A DNA stretch of 31,636 nt. Source: an uncultured Prevotella sp. Its GTDB lineage: Bacteria > Bacteroidota > Bacteroidia > Bacteroidales > Bacteroidaceae. A program made the translations under genes and the position numbers. The notes below the pieces were generated by a model. The model saw nothing but the letters and a program-made list of their open reading frames with translations, searched no databases and was not told where the DNA came from. The stretch is taken from NCBI GenBank assembly GCA_900548745.1, contig URLQ01000014.1:1-31636 (forward strand), given 5' to 3'. Below, piece by piece: positions 1 to 7,750 of this stretch. How positions within the stretch are numbered: position 1 is the first letter of the stretch; the number at the start of each line of letters is the position of its first letter.

Positions 1-1
1 C

Positions 2-343
2 TATAAGCTTCGTGGAGTGTGGGGAGGAATAGTGGGGGCAATAGGTATTGCCCTACCTTCGATAATCGCCATCCTTGTCATTGCCATGTTCTTCCAGGCT
101 TTCAAGGACAATCTCTATGTGGGTAAGTTCTTCCGTGGCGTGCGTCCTGCCGTGGTGGCGCTGATAGCTTCGCCATGCTTTACTATGGCAAAGACGGCAA
201 AGTTGTCGTGGCGCAACATCTGGATACCGATAGTATGCTGCTTGCTGATATCGCTGTTCGGCGTGTCGCCTATACTTATAATAATAGCTGCCGGTGTAGG
301 CGGATGGCTATGGGGAATGTTTAAATCAAGGACGCAAAACTAA
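2..343 (+). CDS. Chromate transporter half, C-terminal part (cut by window edge)
   Basis: The reading frame is open from the first complete codon, so the gene begins upstream of the window; the GTG at 17 is internal. About 113 residues are visible. They are hydrophobic, with several membrane segments, and the pattern R-G-V-W-G-G..G..G-I-A-L-P-S is typical of the CHR (chromate ion transporter) family, as is F-R-G-V-R-P-A-V-V-A-L at about residues 45-55. In many Bacteroidota this family is made as two short proteins from adjacent genes that pair in the inner membrane. The gene directly downstream, after 15 bp, is the expected second half. Chromate efflux is the textbook function; the real anion in gut anaerobes is not established. 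The family call is firm and the substrate is not. Confidence 0.8.
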   Translation, partial: YKLRGVWGGIVGAIGIALPSIIAILVIAMFFQAFKDNLYVGKFFRGVRPAVVALIASPCFTMAKTAKLSWRNIWIPIVCCLLISLFGVSPILIIIAAGVGGWLWGMFKSRTQN

Positions 344-358
344 TACACGATAAATATT

Positions 359-927
359 ATGATATTCTTAAAGATTTTCATTATCTTCACGAAGATAGGT
401 ACGTTTAATTTTGGTGGTGGCTATGCCATGCTCTCACTGATACACAACGAGGTGGTGGTGAAGAACCAGTGGATGACGCCGAGTTTACCGACATCGTTGC
501 CATCAGCCAGTCCACTCCCGGTCCGATAGGTATCAATGCAGCAACATATGCCGGTTATACCTCTGTCCTGCATGCCGGCTATCCAGAGTGGGCTGCTGTG
601 CTTGGTTCGGTGTTGGCTTCTCTTTCTATAATATGGCTGCCGTTTATCATCATGATTCTTATCAGCCGTTACCTTATTACCCACAAGGACTCAAAGATTG
701 TGAAAGATGTGTTTGGCGGTCTTCGGCCTGCCATCGTCGGACTTATTGCCGCCGCTGCCGTGCTGCTCATGACGAAAGACAACTTCGGAAGCATGAGCGA
801 AGATCCTCTCACCTTTTATATCAGTGTGGCGATATTTGCGGTGTCCTTTGTGTTGACTCATCGCAAGATAGCTAATCCTATATTGATAATGCTGCTTTGT
901 GGATTGGCTGGAGTGGTAGTTTATTAA
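359..927 (+). pseudogene. Chromate transporter second half, broken by a frameshift near 473-478
   Basis: The ATG at 359 opens a frame that reads as a normal CHR-family N terminus (I-F-T-K-I-G-T-F-N-F-G-G-G-Y-A-M-L, then N-E-V-V-V-K-N-Q-W-M-T) but stops at 527-529. From about 472 another frame continues the same protein as D-A-E-F-T-D-I-V-A-I-S-Q-S-T-P-G-P, the family's central motif, and runs to the stop at 927. The family normally has W-[IL]-[ST]-x-x-[EQ]-F here, so about four bases seem to be missing. Restoring a second GACG unit at 475-478 would give W-M-T-D-A-E-F exactly and a protein of about 190 residues, normal for a half transporter. A one-base loss is also possible. Either this is a true mutation, which would disable the two-gene transporter, or it is an assembly error. 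Confidence 0.8.
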
Positions 928-1051
928 GTTGACGAGTTGACAAGTAGACGAGTTGACGAGGAGGTTTGTTGGTTAGCAAGTATACGGGTTGACGTGTTGA
1001 CGAGGAAACAACTTGTCGAGTGGACAAGTTGATAGATGGACAAGTTGACGA
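928..1051. repeat. Octamer tandem repeats, GTTGACGA type
   Basis: Exact 8-nt periodicity with unit GTTGACGA/GTTGACAA: four units at 928-959, two at 988-1003 and four at 1020-1051, separated by degenerate stretches. An inverted copy (ACAACTTGTCGA) sits between the second and third blocks. The spacer has no ORF. Related octamers occur at 9854-9877 (opposite orientation) and 30844-30867. Confidence 0.8.
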
Positions 1052-1151
1052 GGAGTTGTTCTTTGGCTATTAAAAAAGCTGGATTTTGTTTCCTTTTCAG
1101 CTAAAAAAATGTTTTTTTTTGACGTATAAATATAAGTATTTCTCTCATTTT

Positions 1152-1183
1152 CTTGTTTAGTAGAAACTATTATCTTATATTTG
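1152..1183 (+). promoter_or_regulatory. Promoter of the ior operon
   Basis: The Bacteroidota -7 element TATATTTG (TAnnTTTG) lies at 1176-1183. A -33 element CTTG lies at 1152-1155, with a 20-nt spacer, which fits the TTTG-N19..21-TAnnTTTG consensus. Transcription would begin near 1190, about 20 nt before the iorA start codon. The upstream sequence is AT-rich. Confidence 0.7.
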
Positions 1184-1208
1184 CACTCAAACTTTAAACC
1201 TTACACAT

Positions 1209-2801
1209 ATGGATGAAAAACTTTTGCTCCTTGGCGATGAAGCAATCGCTTTGGGAGCCATTCACGCAGGTCTTTCTGGAGTTTATGCATATCCAGGAAC
1301 ACCATCCACAGAGATAACAGAGTATATTCAAGGCAACCCGATGGCTGCTGAGAGGAAAATCCATTGCCGTTGGTCGGCCAACGAGAAGACTGCTATGGAG
1401 GCAGCTCTCGGTATGTCGTATATGGGCAAGCGCGCCATGGTATGCATGAAGCATGTGGGAATGAACGTGTGTGCCGACGCTTTCGTGAATTCGGCAATGA
1501 CGGGAACTAACGGAGGACTGGTTGTTGTTGCTGCCGATGACCCATCAATGCACTCTTCACAGAACGAGCAGGACTCACGCTTCTATGGTAAGTTCGCCAT
1601 GGTGCCGGTGTTCGAACCGTCGTCACAGCAGGAGGTATACGGCATGATGAAAGACGCTTTCGAACTGTCGGAACGTTACAAACTGCCTGTTGTGCTCAGA
1701 ATGGTTACTCGTATGGCACACTCGCGCGCCGTTGTTGAAACGGCTGAAATACGCGAGCCGAACGCTATGACCTATCCTGACAATCCTAAAGACTGGGTGT
1801 TGCTGCCAGCAGTGGCACGCAAGCGCAACGTGCGCCTTGTAGGTTTGCAGCAGGATTTGCAGCAGGAAGCAGAGAACTCGAAGTACAACAAGCTCAGCGA
1901 CGGCAAGGACAAGTCGCTCGGAATCATCGCATGTGGTATTGCCTACAACTACCTCATGGAGCACTTCAAGGACGGATGCCCTTATCCAGTGCTCAAGGTA
2001 TCACAGTATCCGCTGCCGGTTAACAAGGTGAAGGAACTCGCAGAGATGTGCGATTCGCTGCTCGTGCTCGAGGACGGACAGCCTGTCGTAGAGGAGATGC
2101 TGCGCGGTGTTCTGGATCAGGACATCACAATCAAGGGTAGACTGACGGGCGAAGTGCCACGTACAGGTGAGCTTACACCTGACAATATCATCGCCGCACT
2201 CGGACTGAAGGACGAGGAGGTATTCCCACCATGTGAACTCGTTGTGCCACGTCCACCAGCACTCTGCCAGGGTTGTGGTCACCGCTTCATGTTCGAAGCT
2301 CTGAACAATGTATTGAAGGAGTATGACAACAGCCGCGTATTCGGCGACATCGGTTGCTACACACTCGGCTATCTGCCACCATATCAGGCACTGCATTCAG
2401 TGGTTGACATGGGAGCATCCATCACAATGGCAAAGGGTGCTGCCGATGCAGGACAGTTCCCTTCAGTTGCAGTTATCGGCGACTCTACCTTCACACACTC
2501 TGGTATGACAGGACTGCTCGATGCTGTAAACGAAAAGACAAACATCGTAGTTGTTATCTCTGACAACCTAACAACGGGTATGACCGGTGGACAGGATTCT
2601 GCAGGAACAGGCAGAATAGAGAACATCTGCCGCGGTCTCGGCGTTGAGCCGGAGCATGTGCGCGTTGTTGTTCCATTGCCACAGAACATGGAAGAGATGC
2701 AGAACGTAATCCGCGAGGAAATCAATTATAACGGAGTCAGCGTGGTAATCCCACGTCGTGAGTGTATACAGACGGCTCGCCGCCATAACAAGAAAAAGTA
2801 A
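1209..2801 (+). CDS. iorA: Indolepyruvate:ferredoxin oxidoreductase, alpha subunit (short form)
   Basis: This cytoplasmic, thiamine-diphosphate-dependent subunit of a 2-oxo-acid:ferredoxin oxidoreductase converts arylpyruvates to aryl-acetyl-CoA, CO2 and reduced ferredoxin. Visible marks are A-Y-P-G-T-P-S-T-E-I near residues 27-36 (pyrimidine domain), C353-x-x-C356-G-H-R, and the ThDP pyrophosphate motif from G424-D-S through N-L-T-T-G-M-T-G-G-Q at about 459. The protein is 530 residues and ends soon after I-P-R-R-E-C. The C-terminal double [4Fe-4S] ferredoxin domain of archaeal IorA, with its CxxCxxCxxxCP repeats, is absent. iorB follows after 17 bp, so there is no sign of a recent truncation, and this short form appears normal for the phylum. 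Electron exit must then use other clusters or a separate ferredoxin. Confidence 0.93.
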   Translation: MDEKLLLLGDEAIALGAIHAGLSGVYAYPGTPSTEITEYIQGNPMAAERKIHCRWSANEKTAMEAALGMSYMGKRAMVCMKHVGMNVCADAFVNSAMTGTNGGLVVVAADDPSMHSSQNEQDSRFYGKFAMVPVFEPSSQQEVYGMMKDAFELSERYKLPVVLRMVTRMAHSRAVVETAEIREPNAMTYPDNPKDWVLLPAVARKRNVRLVGLQQDLQQEAENSKYNKLSDGKDKSLGIIACGIAYNYLMEHFKDGCPYPVLKVSQYPLPVNKVKELAEMCDSLLVLEDGQPVVEEMLRGVLDQDITIKGRLTGEVPRTGELTPDNIIAALGLKDEEVFPPCELVVPRPPALCQGCGHRFMFEALNNVLKEYDNSRVFGDIGCYTLGYLPPYQALHSVVDMGASITMAKGAADAGQFPSVAVIGDSTFTHSGMTGLLDAVNEKTNIVVVISDNLTTGMTGGQDSAGTGRIENICRGLGVEPEHVRVVVPLPQNMEEMQNVIREEINYNGVSVVIPRRECIQTARRHNKKK

Positions 2802-2803
2802 AA

Positions 2804-2810
2804 AGGAGGA
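2804..2810 (+). promoter_or_regulatory. Strong Shine-Dalgarno sequence for iorB
   Basis: AGGAGGA lies 8 nt before the iorB ATG at 2819. This stands out because other starts in the window have AT-rich leaders without a Shine-Dalgarno sequence, as is usual in Bacteroidota. It also supports the choice of start. Confidence 0.75.
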
Positions 2811-2818
2811 ATAGCATT

Positions 2819-3406
2819 ATGAATACAGACATAATTCTTTCAGGAGTAGGAGGACAGGGTATCCTCTCTATCGCCACTATTATTGGAGCAGCCGCTATAA
2901 AGGAGAACCTTTACATCAAACAGGCTGAGGTCCATGGAATGAGCCAGCGTGGCGGCGACGTGCAGTCAAACCTGCGTATCAGCTCAGAGCCAATAGCATC
3001 TGACCTTATTCCATTGGGCAAGGCAGACCTTATAATCTCGCTCGAACCTATGGAGGCAATGCGCTATCTGCCTTATCTGAAGAAGGAAGGATGGATAATC
3101 ACCAATACGGCTCCGTTCGTAAACATACCTAACTATCCGGAACTCGACACTCTGATGCAGAGCATAAAGGCCCTGAACCACCACGTGTCTCTCGACGTTG
3201 ACAAGATAGCTAAGGAAGTAGCATCACCACGCTGTGCAAACATTGTGCTGCTGGGCGCAGCATCCCCATTCCTCGGCATAGAAGTTGAGAAGATTGAGGA
3301 AGGCATTCGCAATGTGTTCGGCAAGAAGGGTGACGCTATTGTAGAAATGAACCTGAAGGCATTCCGCGCAGGATTGCAGGTTGCTGACGAACATATAAAC
3401 AAGTAA
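2819..3406 (+). CDS. iorB: Indolepyruvate:ferredoxin oxidoreductase, beta subunit
   Basis: This is the gamma/beta-type partner of IorA, 195 residues, the usual length for IorB. The N terminus G-V-G-G-Q-G-I-L-S-I-A-T-I-I-G is the glycine-rich signature of 2-oxo-acid ferredoxin oxidoreductase gamma domains. The segment A-E-V-H-G-M-S-Q-R-G-G-D-V-Q-S is the conserved active-site loop, and L-I-P-x-G-x-A-D-L follows. It has no signal peptide and no membrane segment. It starts 17 bp after iorA and ends 6 bp before the aminotransferase gene, so the set is almost certainly co-transcribed and translated together. Confidence 0.94.
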   Translation: MNTDIILSGVGGQGILSIATIIGAAAIKENLYIKQAEVHGMSQRGGDVQSNLRISSEPIASDLIPLGKADLIISLEPMEAMRYLPYLKKEGWIITNTAPFVNIPNYPELDTLMQSIKALNHHVSLDVDKIAKEVASPRCANIVLLGAASPFLGIEVEKIEEGIRNVFGKKGDAIVEMNLKAFRAGLQVADEHINK

Positions 3407-3412
3407 GCTGCC

Positions 3413-4726
3413 ATGAACATCCCCTTTGATAAAAAAACAGTAGAGGATGTGCTCCAGAAATTGCACATCCAACGTGCGGGCGATGCCACTATCAGACAAA
3501 CGGTTGCCATCGCTGAGGAACTGGAAGAGATAACAGGACAGAAGTTCGTGCATCTTGAAATGGGCTCGCCCGGACTGCCGGCAAGTCTTATAGGCATCGA
3601 GGCACAGAAGGAGGCTCTCGACAATGGCGTGGCAAACAAGTATCCGAATATTGCGGGTATTGCTCCGCTCAAGGAGCAGGCATCGCGCTTCATAAAGGCT
3701 TTCCTTGACATTGATGTCAAACCGGACGGCTGCGTTCCTACTGTAGGTTCGATGATGGGCACATTCGCTTCGTTCATCACTACTGTGCATCTGCATCCGG
3801 AGAAGGACACTATCCTGTTCATCAACCCGGGATTCTCCGTTCAGCCTTTGCAGGCAAACGTGTTGGGATACAAGCGCGACATGTTTGACGTTTACGATTA
3901 TCGTGGCGACAAACTGCGTGGCAAGCTTGAGGAGCATCTTGCTAAAGGCAACATAGCTGCAATTCTCTATTCTAATCCTAACAACCCGTCATGGGTATGC
4001 TTCACAGAGGAGGAGTTGCAATGTATAGGTGAACTCGCCACAAAGTATGATGCTGTAGTTATCGAAGACCTTGCATACTTGGGCATGGACTCGCGTAAGT
4101 ATATCGGTAAGCCATTCGAGGCTCCGTTCCAGAGCACCGTAGCACGCTACACCAAGAACTATATGCTCATGCTCTCGGCATCGAAGATTTTCAGCTATGC
4201 TGGCGAGCGTGTGGCAACGGTTGCCATCAGTGATGAACTCTACGACCGTGTATATCCGAACCTGAAGAAGACCCTCGGCATGGACACGCTGGGCAGGGCT
4301 TTCATCTATACCGTGATGTATACACTGTCGTCTGGCGTATGCCACTCCGCACAGTGCGCTCTTGCTGCAATGTATAAGGCGGCTTGCGACGGCAAGCTCG
4401 ACTTCGTGAACGATAACCGTGAGTATGCCCGTCGTGCAGCTAAGCTTAAGGAAGTGTTCCTGCGCCACGGATTCCATATCGTTTACGACAAGGATTTGGA
4501 CGAGGACCTTAGCGACGGATTCTTCTTTACCATCGGAAGAAAGGGATTCTCTGGCGACGATTTGCTCGCTGAACTTATCCATTATGGCATAGCAGCTATC
4601 TCGTTGCGCACTACAGGTAGTGAGCAGCAGGGACTGCGTATCTGCACTTCGATGATTAAAGATGAGCATTATCCGATGCTTGACGAGCGTCTGGCGATAT
4701 TCAACGAGAAGCATCCGCTTAACTAA
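3413..4726 (+). CDS. Class I/II PLP-dependent aminotransferase, probably feeding IorAB
   Basis: A cytoplasmic fold-type I aminotransferase of 437 residues. The PLP Schiff-base lysine is very likely K258 in S-A-S-K-I-F-S-Y-A-G-E-R, and the family N-P-N-N-P motif is present at 188-192. The gene starts 6 bp after iorB. That spacing suggests it supplies the 2-oxo acid, probably from an aromatic amino acid, which IorAB then oxidises. The substrate is inferred from context only; branched-chain or other amino acids remain possible. It is not a MalY-type lyase or a histidinol-phosphate enzyme by length and motif order, but the exact subgroup needs a tree. Confidence 0.85.
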   Translation: MNIPFDKKTVEDVLQKLHIQRAGDATIRQTVAIAEELEEITGQKFVHLEMGSPGLPASLIGIEAQKEALDNGVANKYPNIAGIAPLKEQASRFIKAFLDIDVKPDGCVPTVGSMMGTFASFITTVHLHPEKDTILFINPGFSVQPLQANVLGYKRDMFDVYDYRGDKLRGKLEEHLAKGNIAAILYSNPNNPSWVCFTEEELQCIGELATKYDAVVIEDLAYLGMDSRKYIGKPFEAPFQSTVARYTKNYMLMLSASKIFSYAGERVATVAISDELYDRVYPNLKKTLGMDTLGRAFIYTVMYTLSSGVCHSAQCALAAMYKAACDGKLDFVNDNREYARRAAKLKEVFLRHGFHIVYDKDLDEDLSDGFFFTIGRKGFSGDDLLAELIHYGIAAISLRTTGSEQQGLRICTSMIKDEHYPMLDERLAIFNEKHPLN

Positions 4727-4768
4727 AACGGGAAGTCGAAGCCCTCTAATCTTAAACAGAATAGAAGA

Positions 4769-6067
4769 ATGAAACCGAACTTTGTATCAGCCGCAGAAGC
4801 GGCAAAACTCATAAAGTCGCACGACCGTGTATTCATCCAGGGCAGTACCTCTATACCAGAGGTATTGCTGGATGCCATCACAGCACGTAGCAATGAACTC
4901 GAAGGCGTTGAGATGTACTCAGCTTTCGCTGTGGGCAGAAGAGATGCTCCGTATGCTACTACGGAACTACGCGATAAATTTATTCCGCGCAGTCTGTTCA
5001 TTGCCAACAGCATCCGCAAGGCAGTAGACCGTGGTGAGGCACAGATCATACCGTGCTTCCTGGGCGAAGTGCCAGGACTGTTCCGCGATGGCTATCTGCC
5101 GCTTGATGTTACTCTGCTCAATGTCTCTCCTCCAAACGAGGAAGGCTACTGCAGCTACGGAGTATCTTGCGACCTTGCTTTCAGTGCTGCTGAGTGTTCT
5201 AAGGTCATCATCGCACAGGTGAACAAGCAGATGCCGTTCTCTTACGGTGATCCGCTTATCCATATCAATGACATTGATGCCTGCGTGGAGGTGGACGACC
5301 CACTGGTTGAAGTGCCTACAGCTGTGCCGAACGAGAAGGAGAAGAATATCGGACAGTTTATAGCCGAACTGATTCCTGATGGTGCAACGCTGCAGATTGG
5401 CGTTGGCGGAATACCGAATGCCGTGCTCAACGGACTGCATGACCATAAGGATCTTGGTCTGCATACGGAGGCAATGACCGACGGTGTGCTGCCGCTTATC
5501 AAGAGCGGAGTCATCAACAACTCGAAGAAAGTCATCATGCCGGGCAAGAGTGTAGCCTCGCTCGCTCTCGGTTCGAGAGCCCTCTACGACTATATGGACT
5601 ACAACAAGGACATGGTGTTCAGAGATGTGGCATGGACGAATGATCCGTTTATCATACGTCAGAACCCGAAGGTGATGTCGATAAACTCGGCTATAGAGGT
5701 AGACCTTACCGGTCAGGTATGTGCCGACTCCATCGGAACACGTCTGTTCTCTGGCGTTGGTGGTCAGCATGACTTCATGTATGGTGGAGCTTTGTCGGAA
5801 GGTGGAAAGACTTTCATTGCCATGACAGCGACATCCGGTAAGGGAATATCAAAGATCAAGCCAGTGCTCACAGAGGGAGCAGGAGTGGTGACGACACGTT
5901 TCCAGACACAGTATGTCGTTACGGAATACGGAGCTGCTTTCCTAAAGGGTAAGGATGTAGCACAGCGTGCCCGTGCTCTTATCAATATCGCAGCACCAGA
6001 GGTGCGTGAAGAACTTGAGAAAGCTGCTTGCGAGCGCTTCGGATATAGATTCTTGCGTATGAGATAA
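4769..6067 (+). CDS. Acetyl-CoA hydrolase/CoA-transferase family protein
   Basis: A 432-residue cytoplasmic class I CoA transferase of the acetyl-CoA hydrolase / 4-hydroxybutyrate CoA-transferase type. The likely catalytic glutamate is E234 in L-H-T-E-A-M-T-D-G, which matches the position of the glutamyl-CoA-forming residue in 4-hydroxybutyrate CoA-transferase. The glycine-rich G-V-G-G-Q-H-D-F stretch and V-T-E-Y-G-A-A-F-L-K-G-K (E386) are also family marks. It lies 42 bp after the aminotransferase on the same strand. A sensible role is to move CoA from the aryl- or acyl-CoA made by IorAB to acetate or succinate, releasing the acid (for example phenylacetate) while keeping the thioester energy. 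A general propionyl-CoA:succinate or butyrate transferase role is the main alternative. Confidence 0.85.
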   Translation: MKPNFVSAAEAAKLIKSHDRVFIQGSTSIPEVLLDAITARSNELEGVEMYSAFAVGRRDAPYATTELRDKFIPRSLFIANSIRKAVDRGEAQIIPCFLGEVPGLFRDGYLPLDVTLLNVSPPNEEGYCSYGVSCDLAFSAAECSKVIIAQVNKQMPFSYGDPLIHINDIDACVEVDDPLVEVPTAVPNEKEKNIGQFIAELIPDGATLQIGVGGIPNAVLNGLHDHKDLGLHTEAMTDGVLPLIKSGVINNSKKVIMPGKSVASLALGSRALYDYMDYNKDMVFRDVAWTNDPFIIRQNPKVMSINSAIEVDLTGQVCADSIGTRLFSGVGGQHDFMYGGALSEGGKTFIAMTATSGKGISKIKPVLTEGAGVVTTRFQTQYVVTEYGAAFLKGKDVAQRARALINIAAPEVREELEKAACERFGYRFLRMR

Positions 6068-6080
6068 ACAATATTCTCAG

Positions 6081-6100
6081 ACTTACAGCTCTCTGTAAGT
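6081..6100 (+). terminator. Short perfect hairpin after the CoA transferase gene
   Basis: ACTTACAG-CTCT-CTGTAAGT is a perfect 8-bp stem with a 4-nt loop, 14 bp after the stop codon. No U-run follows, so it is at best a weak terminator or a 3'-end stabiliser. It marks the border between the amino-acid genes and the carbohydrate genes. Confidence 0.45.
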
Positions 6101-6156
6101 TACAAATCGCCGGCATCAACGTTATATATATAATAAGGTGTTTAAACAATTGGATT

Positions 6157-7029
6157 ATGAAGTTTAACAAAGTATTATGTATAACGTTGTTGTTCGGCGG
6201 TTTGTTGCTTTCTGAGGTTATGATGGCACAAAAGCGCTATCAGATAGGTGTATGTGATTGGATGGTGCTTAAGCGTCAGAAGCTCGGTGAGTTTAAACTT
6301 GCCCGCGAACTTGGATGCGACGGTCTGGAAATGGATATGGGCGGACTGGGAAAGCGTGATTCGTTTGACAATAAGATACGTCAGCCGGAGATGGCACGTC
6401 TGTTCCGTCATACTGCCGATAGTCTTGAAATAAAAGTGGGAGCCGTTGCAATGTCTGGCTTTTACGGACAGAGCTTTGCTGCAAAGCAGTCGTGGAAATG
6501 GCTCGTTGAAGATTGTCTGAATACGATGCAGACGATGCAGGCAAAGGTAGCTTTCCTACCTCTTGGCGGATGCGGCAAGGATTGGACAGAAAAAACCGCA
6601 ATAAGAAAAGAGATAGTTTTCCGTTTGCATGAGGCTGGTGAGATGGCTGCCAAGCGAGGAATGGTCATAGGTATTGATACGCCTCTGGATGCAAAAGAAA
6701 ACAAAAAACTACTTAAGGAAATTGATTCTCCGGGAATAAAGATATTCTATAAGTTTCAGACAGCTGTAGAAAACAAACGTGATATATCCAAGGATTTGCG
6801 CAAACTCGGTGCGGATAATATATGTGGAATACATGCAAGTAATACCGATGGCGTTTGGTTGAGACATGATAAAGCCATAAACATGCCGGAAATAAAAGCC
6901 ACTCTTGATAAACTCGGATGGTCAGGCTGGCTGTTTGTTGAACGAAGTCGTGATGTGACGGATGTCAGAAACGTGAAACGCAATTATGGAGAGAACGTAA
7001 AGTATCTAAAGGAAGTCTTCCAAAACTGA
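6157..7029 (+). CDS. Exported xylose-isomerase-like TIM-barrel protein (sugar phosphate isomerase/epimerase family)
   Basis: The protein has 290 residues. Residues 1-24 form a signal peptide with cleavage likely after M-M-A, so this relative of cytoplasmic sugar isomerases acts in the periplasm. The AP-endonuclease-2/xylose-isomerase-like barrel shows G-L-E-M-D near 40, G-I-D-T-P at 172-176, G-I-H-A-S near 225 and a C-terminal L-F-V-E-R-S. In active members a metal-binding Asp or Asn usually sits in the strand read here as K-I-F-Y-K-F-Q. The lysine at that place, and Asp instead of Glu at 174, suggest an altered or missing metal site. It opens a plus-strand run of pectin-type genes and may epimerise a released monosaccharide. 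A binding-only role is equally open, and the function is not known. Confidence 0.75.
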   Translation: MKFNKVLCITLLFGGLLLSEVMMAQKRYQIGVCDWMVLKRQKLGEFKLARELGCDGLEMDMGGLGKRDSFDNKIRQPEMARLFRHTADSLEIKVGAVAMSGFYGQSFAAKQSWKWLVEDCLNTMQTMQAKVAFLPLGGCGKDWTEKTAIRKEIVFRLHEAGEMAAKRGMVIGIDTPLDAKENKKLLKEIDSPGIKIFYKFQTAVENKRDISKDLRKLGADNICGIHASNTDGVWLRHDKAINMPEIKATLDKLGWSGWLFVERSRDVTDVRNVKRNYGENVKYLKEVFQN

Positions 7030-7069
7030 AAAAACGAAAATACAATAACAAACAGAAATATATAGAAAG

Positions 7070-7735
7070 ATGAAGAAGTTTTTTATAGTAGCAGCCGCAA
7101 TGATGGCGTTGTACACGACAAATGTAAATGCCGTAGAACTGGATACCAACGGCAGGGACCCAAACTATGTGGAGACGATAATGCAACGCTCCAAGAAGGT
7201 TACAGATGCCTTGAATATCTCTGGAACAGAGAAAGGAGAACAGGTGCTTAATATTGTGGCAAACCGCTATTTCAAACTGAATGACATATATGCAGAGCGT
7301 GACAGCTTGAAGGCTGTGGCAAAGACTATGACAGGTGAAGAAAAGAAGCGGAAAATGGAATATGCGGAAATGCTGAAAGACCAAAAGCTGTATAAGTCGC
7401 ATTTCGGATTTATTGCTGACCTTTCTGTATATCTTACCGATGCGGAAGTTGAAACAGTGAAGGATGTGCTTACATATAATGTCGTCAATGTCACTTACAA
7501 GGCTCAGTGTGATATGATTCCGACGCTCAAGGAAGAAGAGAAAGTGCAGATTCTGGCTTGGCTCAAGGAGGGTAGGGAATATGCTATTGATGCAGAAAGC
7601 TCGAAGAAGAAGCATGAGGCGTTTGGCAAATACAAGGGACGTATTAACAACTGGCTCTCCAAGCGGGGGTATAACCTTACGAAAGAGCGTGAGGAATGGG
7701 CTAAAAGAGTGAAGGCAAGAGGAGAAACATTATAA
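7070..7735 (+). CDS. Exported DUF3826 protein
   Basis: A 221-residue protein with a signal peptide (cleavage probably after A21, N-V-N-A). The rest is helical and highly charged. The C-terminal pattern Y-K-A-Q-C-D-M-I-P-T-L, A-I-D-A-E-S-S and F-G-K-Y-K-G-R-I-N-N-W-L matches what I recall of the DUF3826 family, which is about this length, restricted largely to Bacteroidota and described only as a putative sugar-binding protein. It sits 40 bp after the TIM-barrel gene and 15 bp before GH127, on the same strand, so a role in the same carbohydrate pathway is likely. No catalytic residues can be named. Confidence 0.72.
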   Translation: MKKFFIVAAAMMALYTTNVNAVELDTNGRDPNYVETIMQRSKKVTDALNISGTEKGEQVLNIVANRYFKLNDIYAERDSLKAVAKTMTGEEKKRKMEYAEMLKDQKLYKSHFGFIADLSVYLTDAEVETVKDVLTYNVVNVTYKAQCDMIPTLKEEEKVQILAWLKEGREYAIDAESSKKKHEAFGKYKGRINNWLSKRGYNLTKEREEWAKRVKARGETL

Positions 7736-7750
7736 GAATATATATATAGA

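Noticed and set aside
2780..2801. IorA truncated by a recent mutation
   Set aside because: iorB begins 17 bp later with a good ribosome-binding site and no remnant of a ferredoxin domain is found, so the short form looks native.
4967..5770. 267-aa ORF on the minus strand
   Set aside because: It lies fully opposite the CoA transferase gene, which has clear family motifs; the antisense frame has no recognisable domain.
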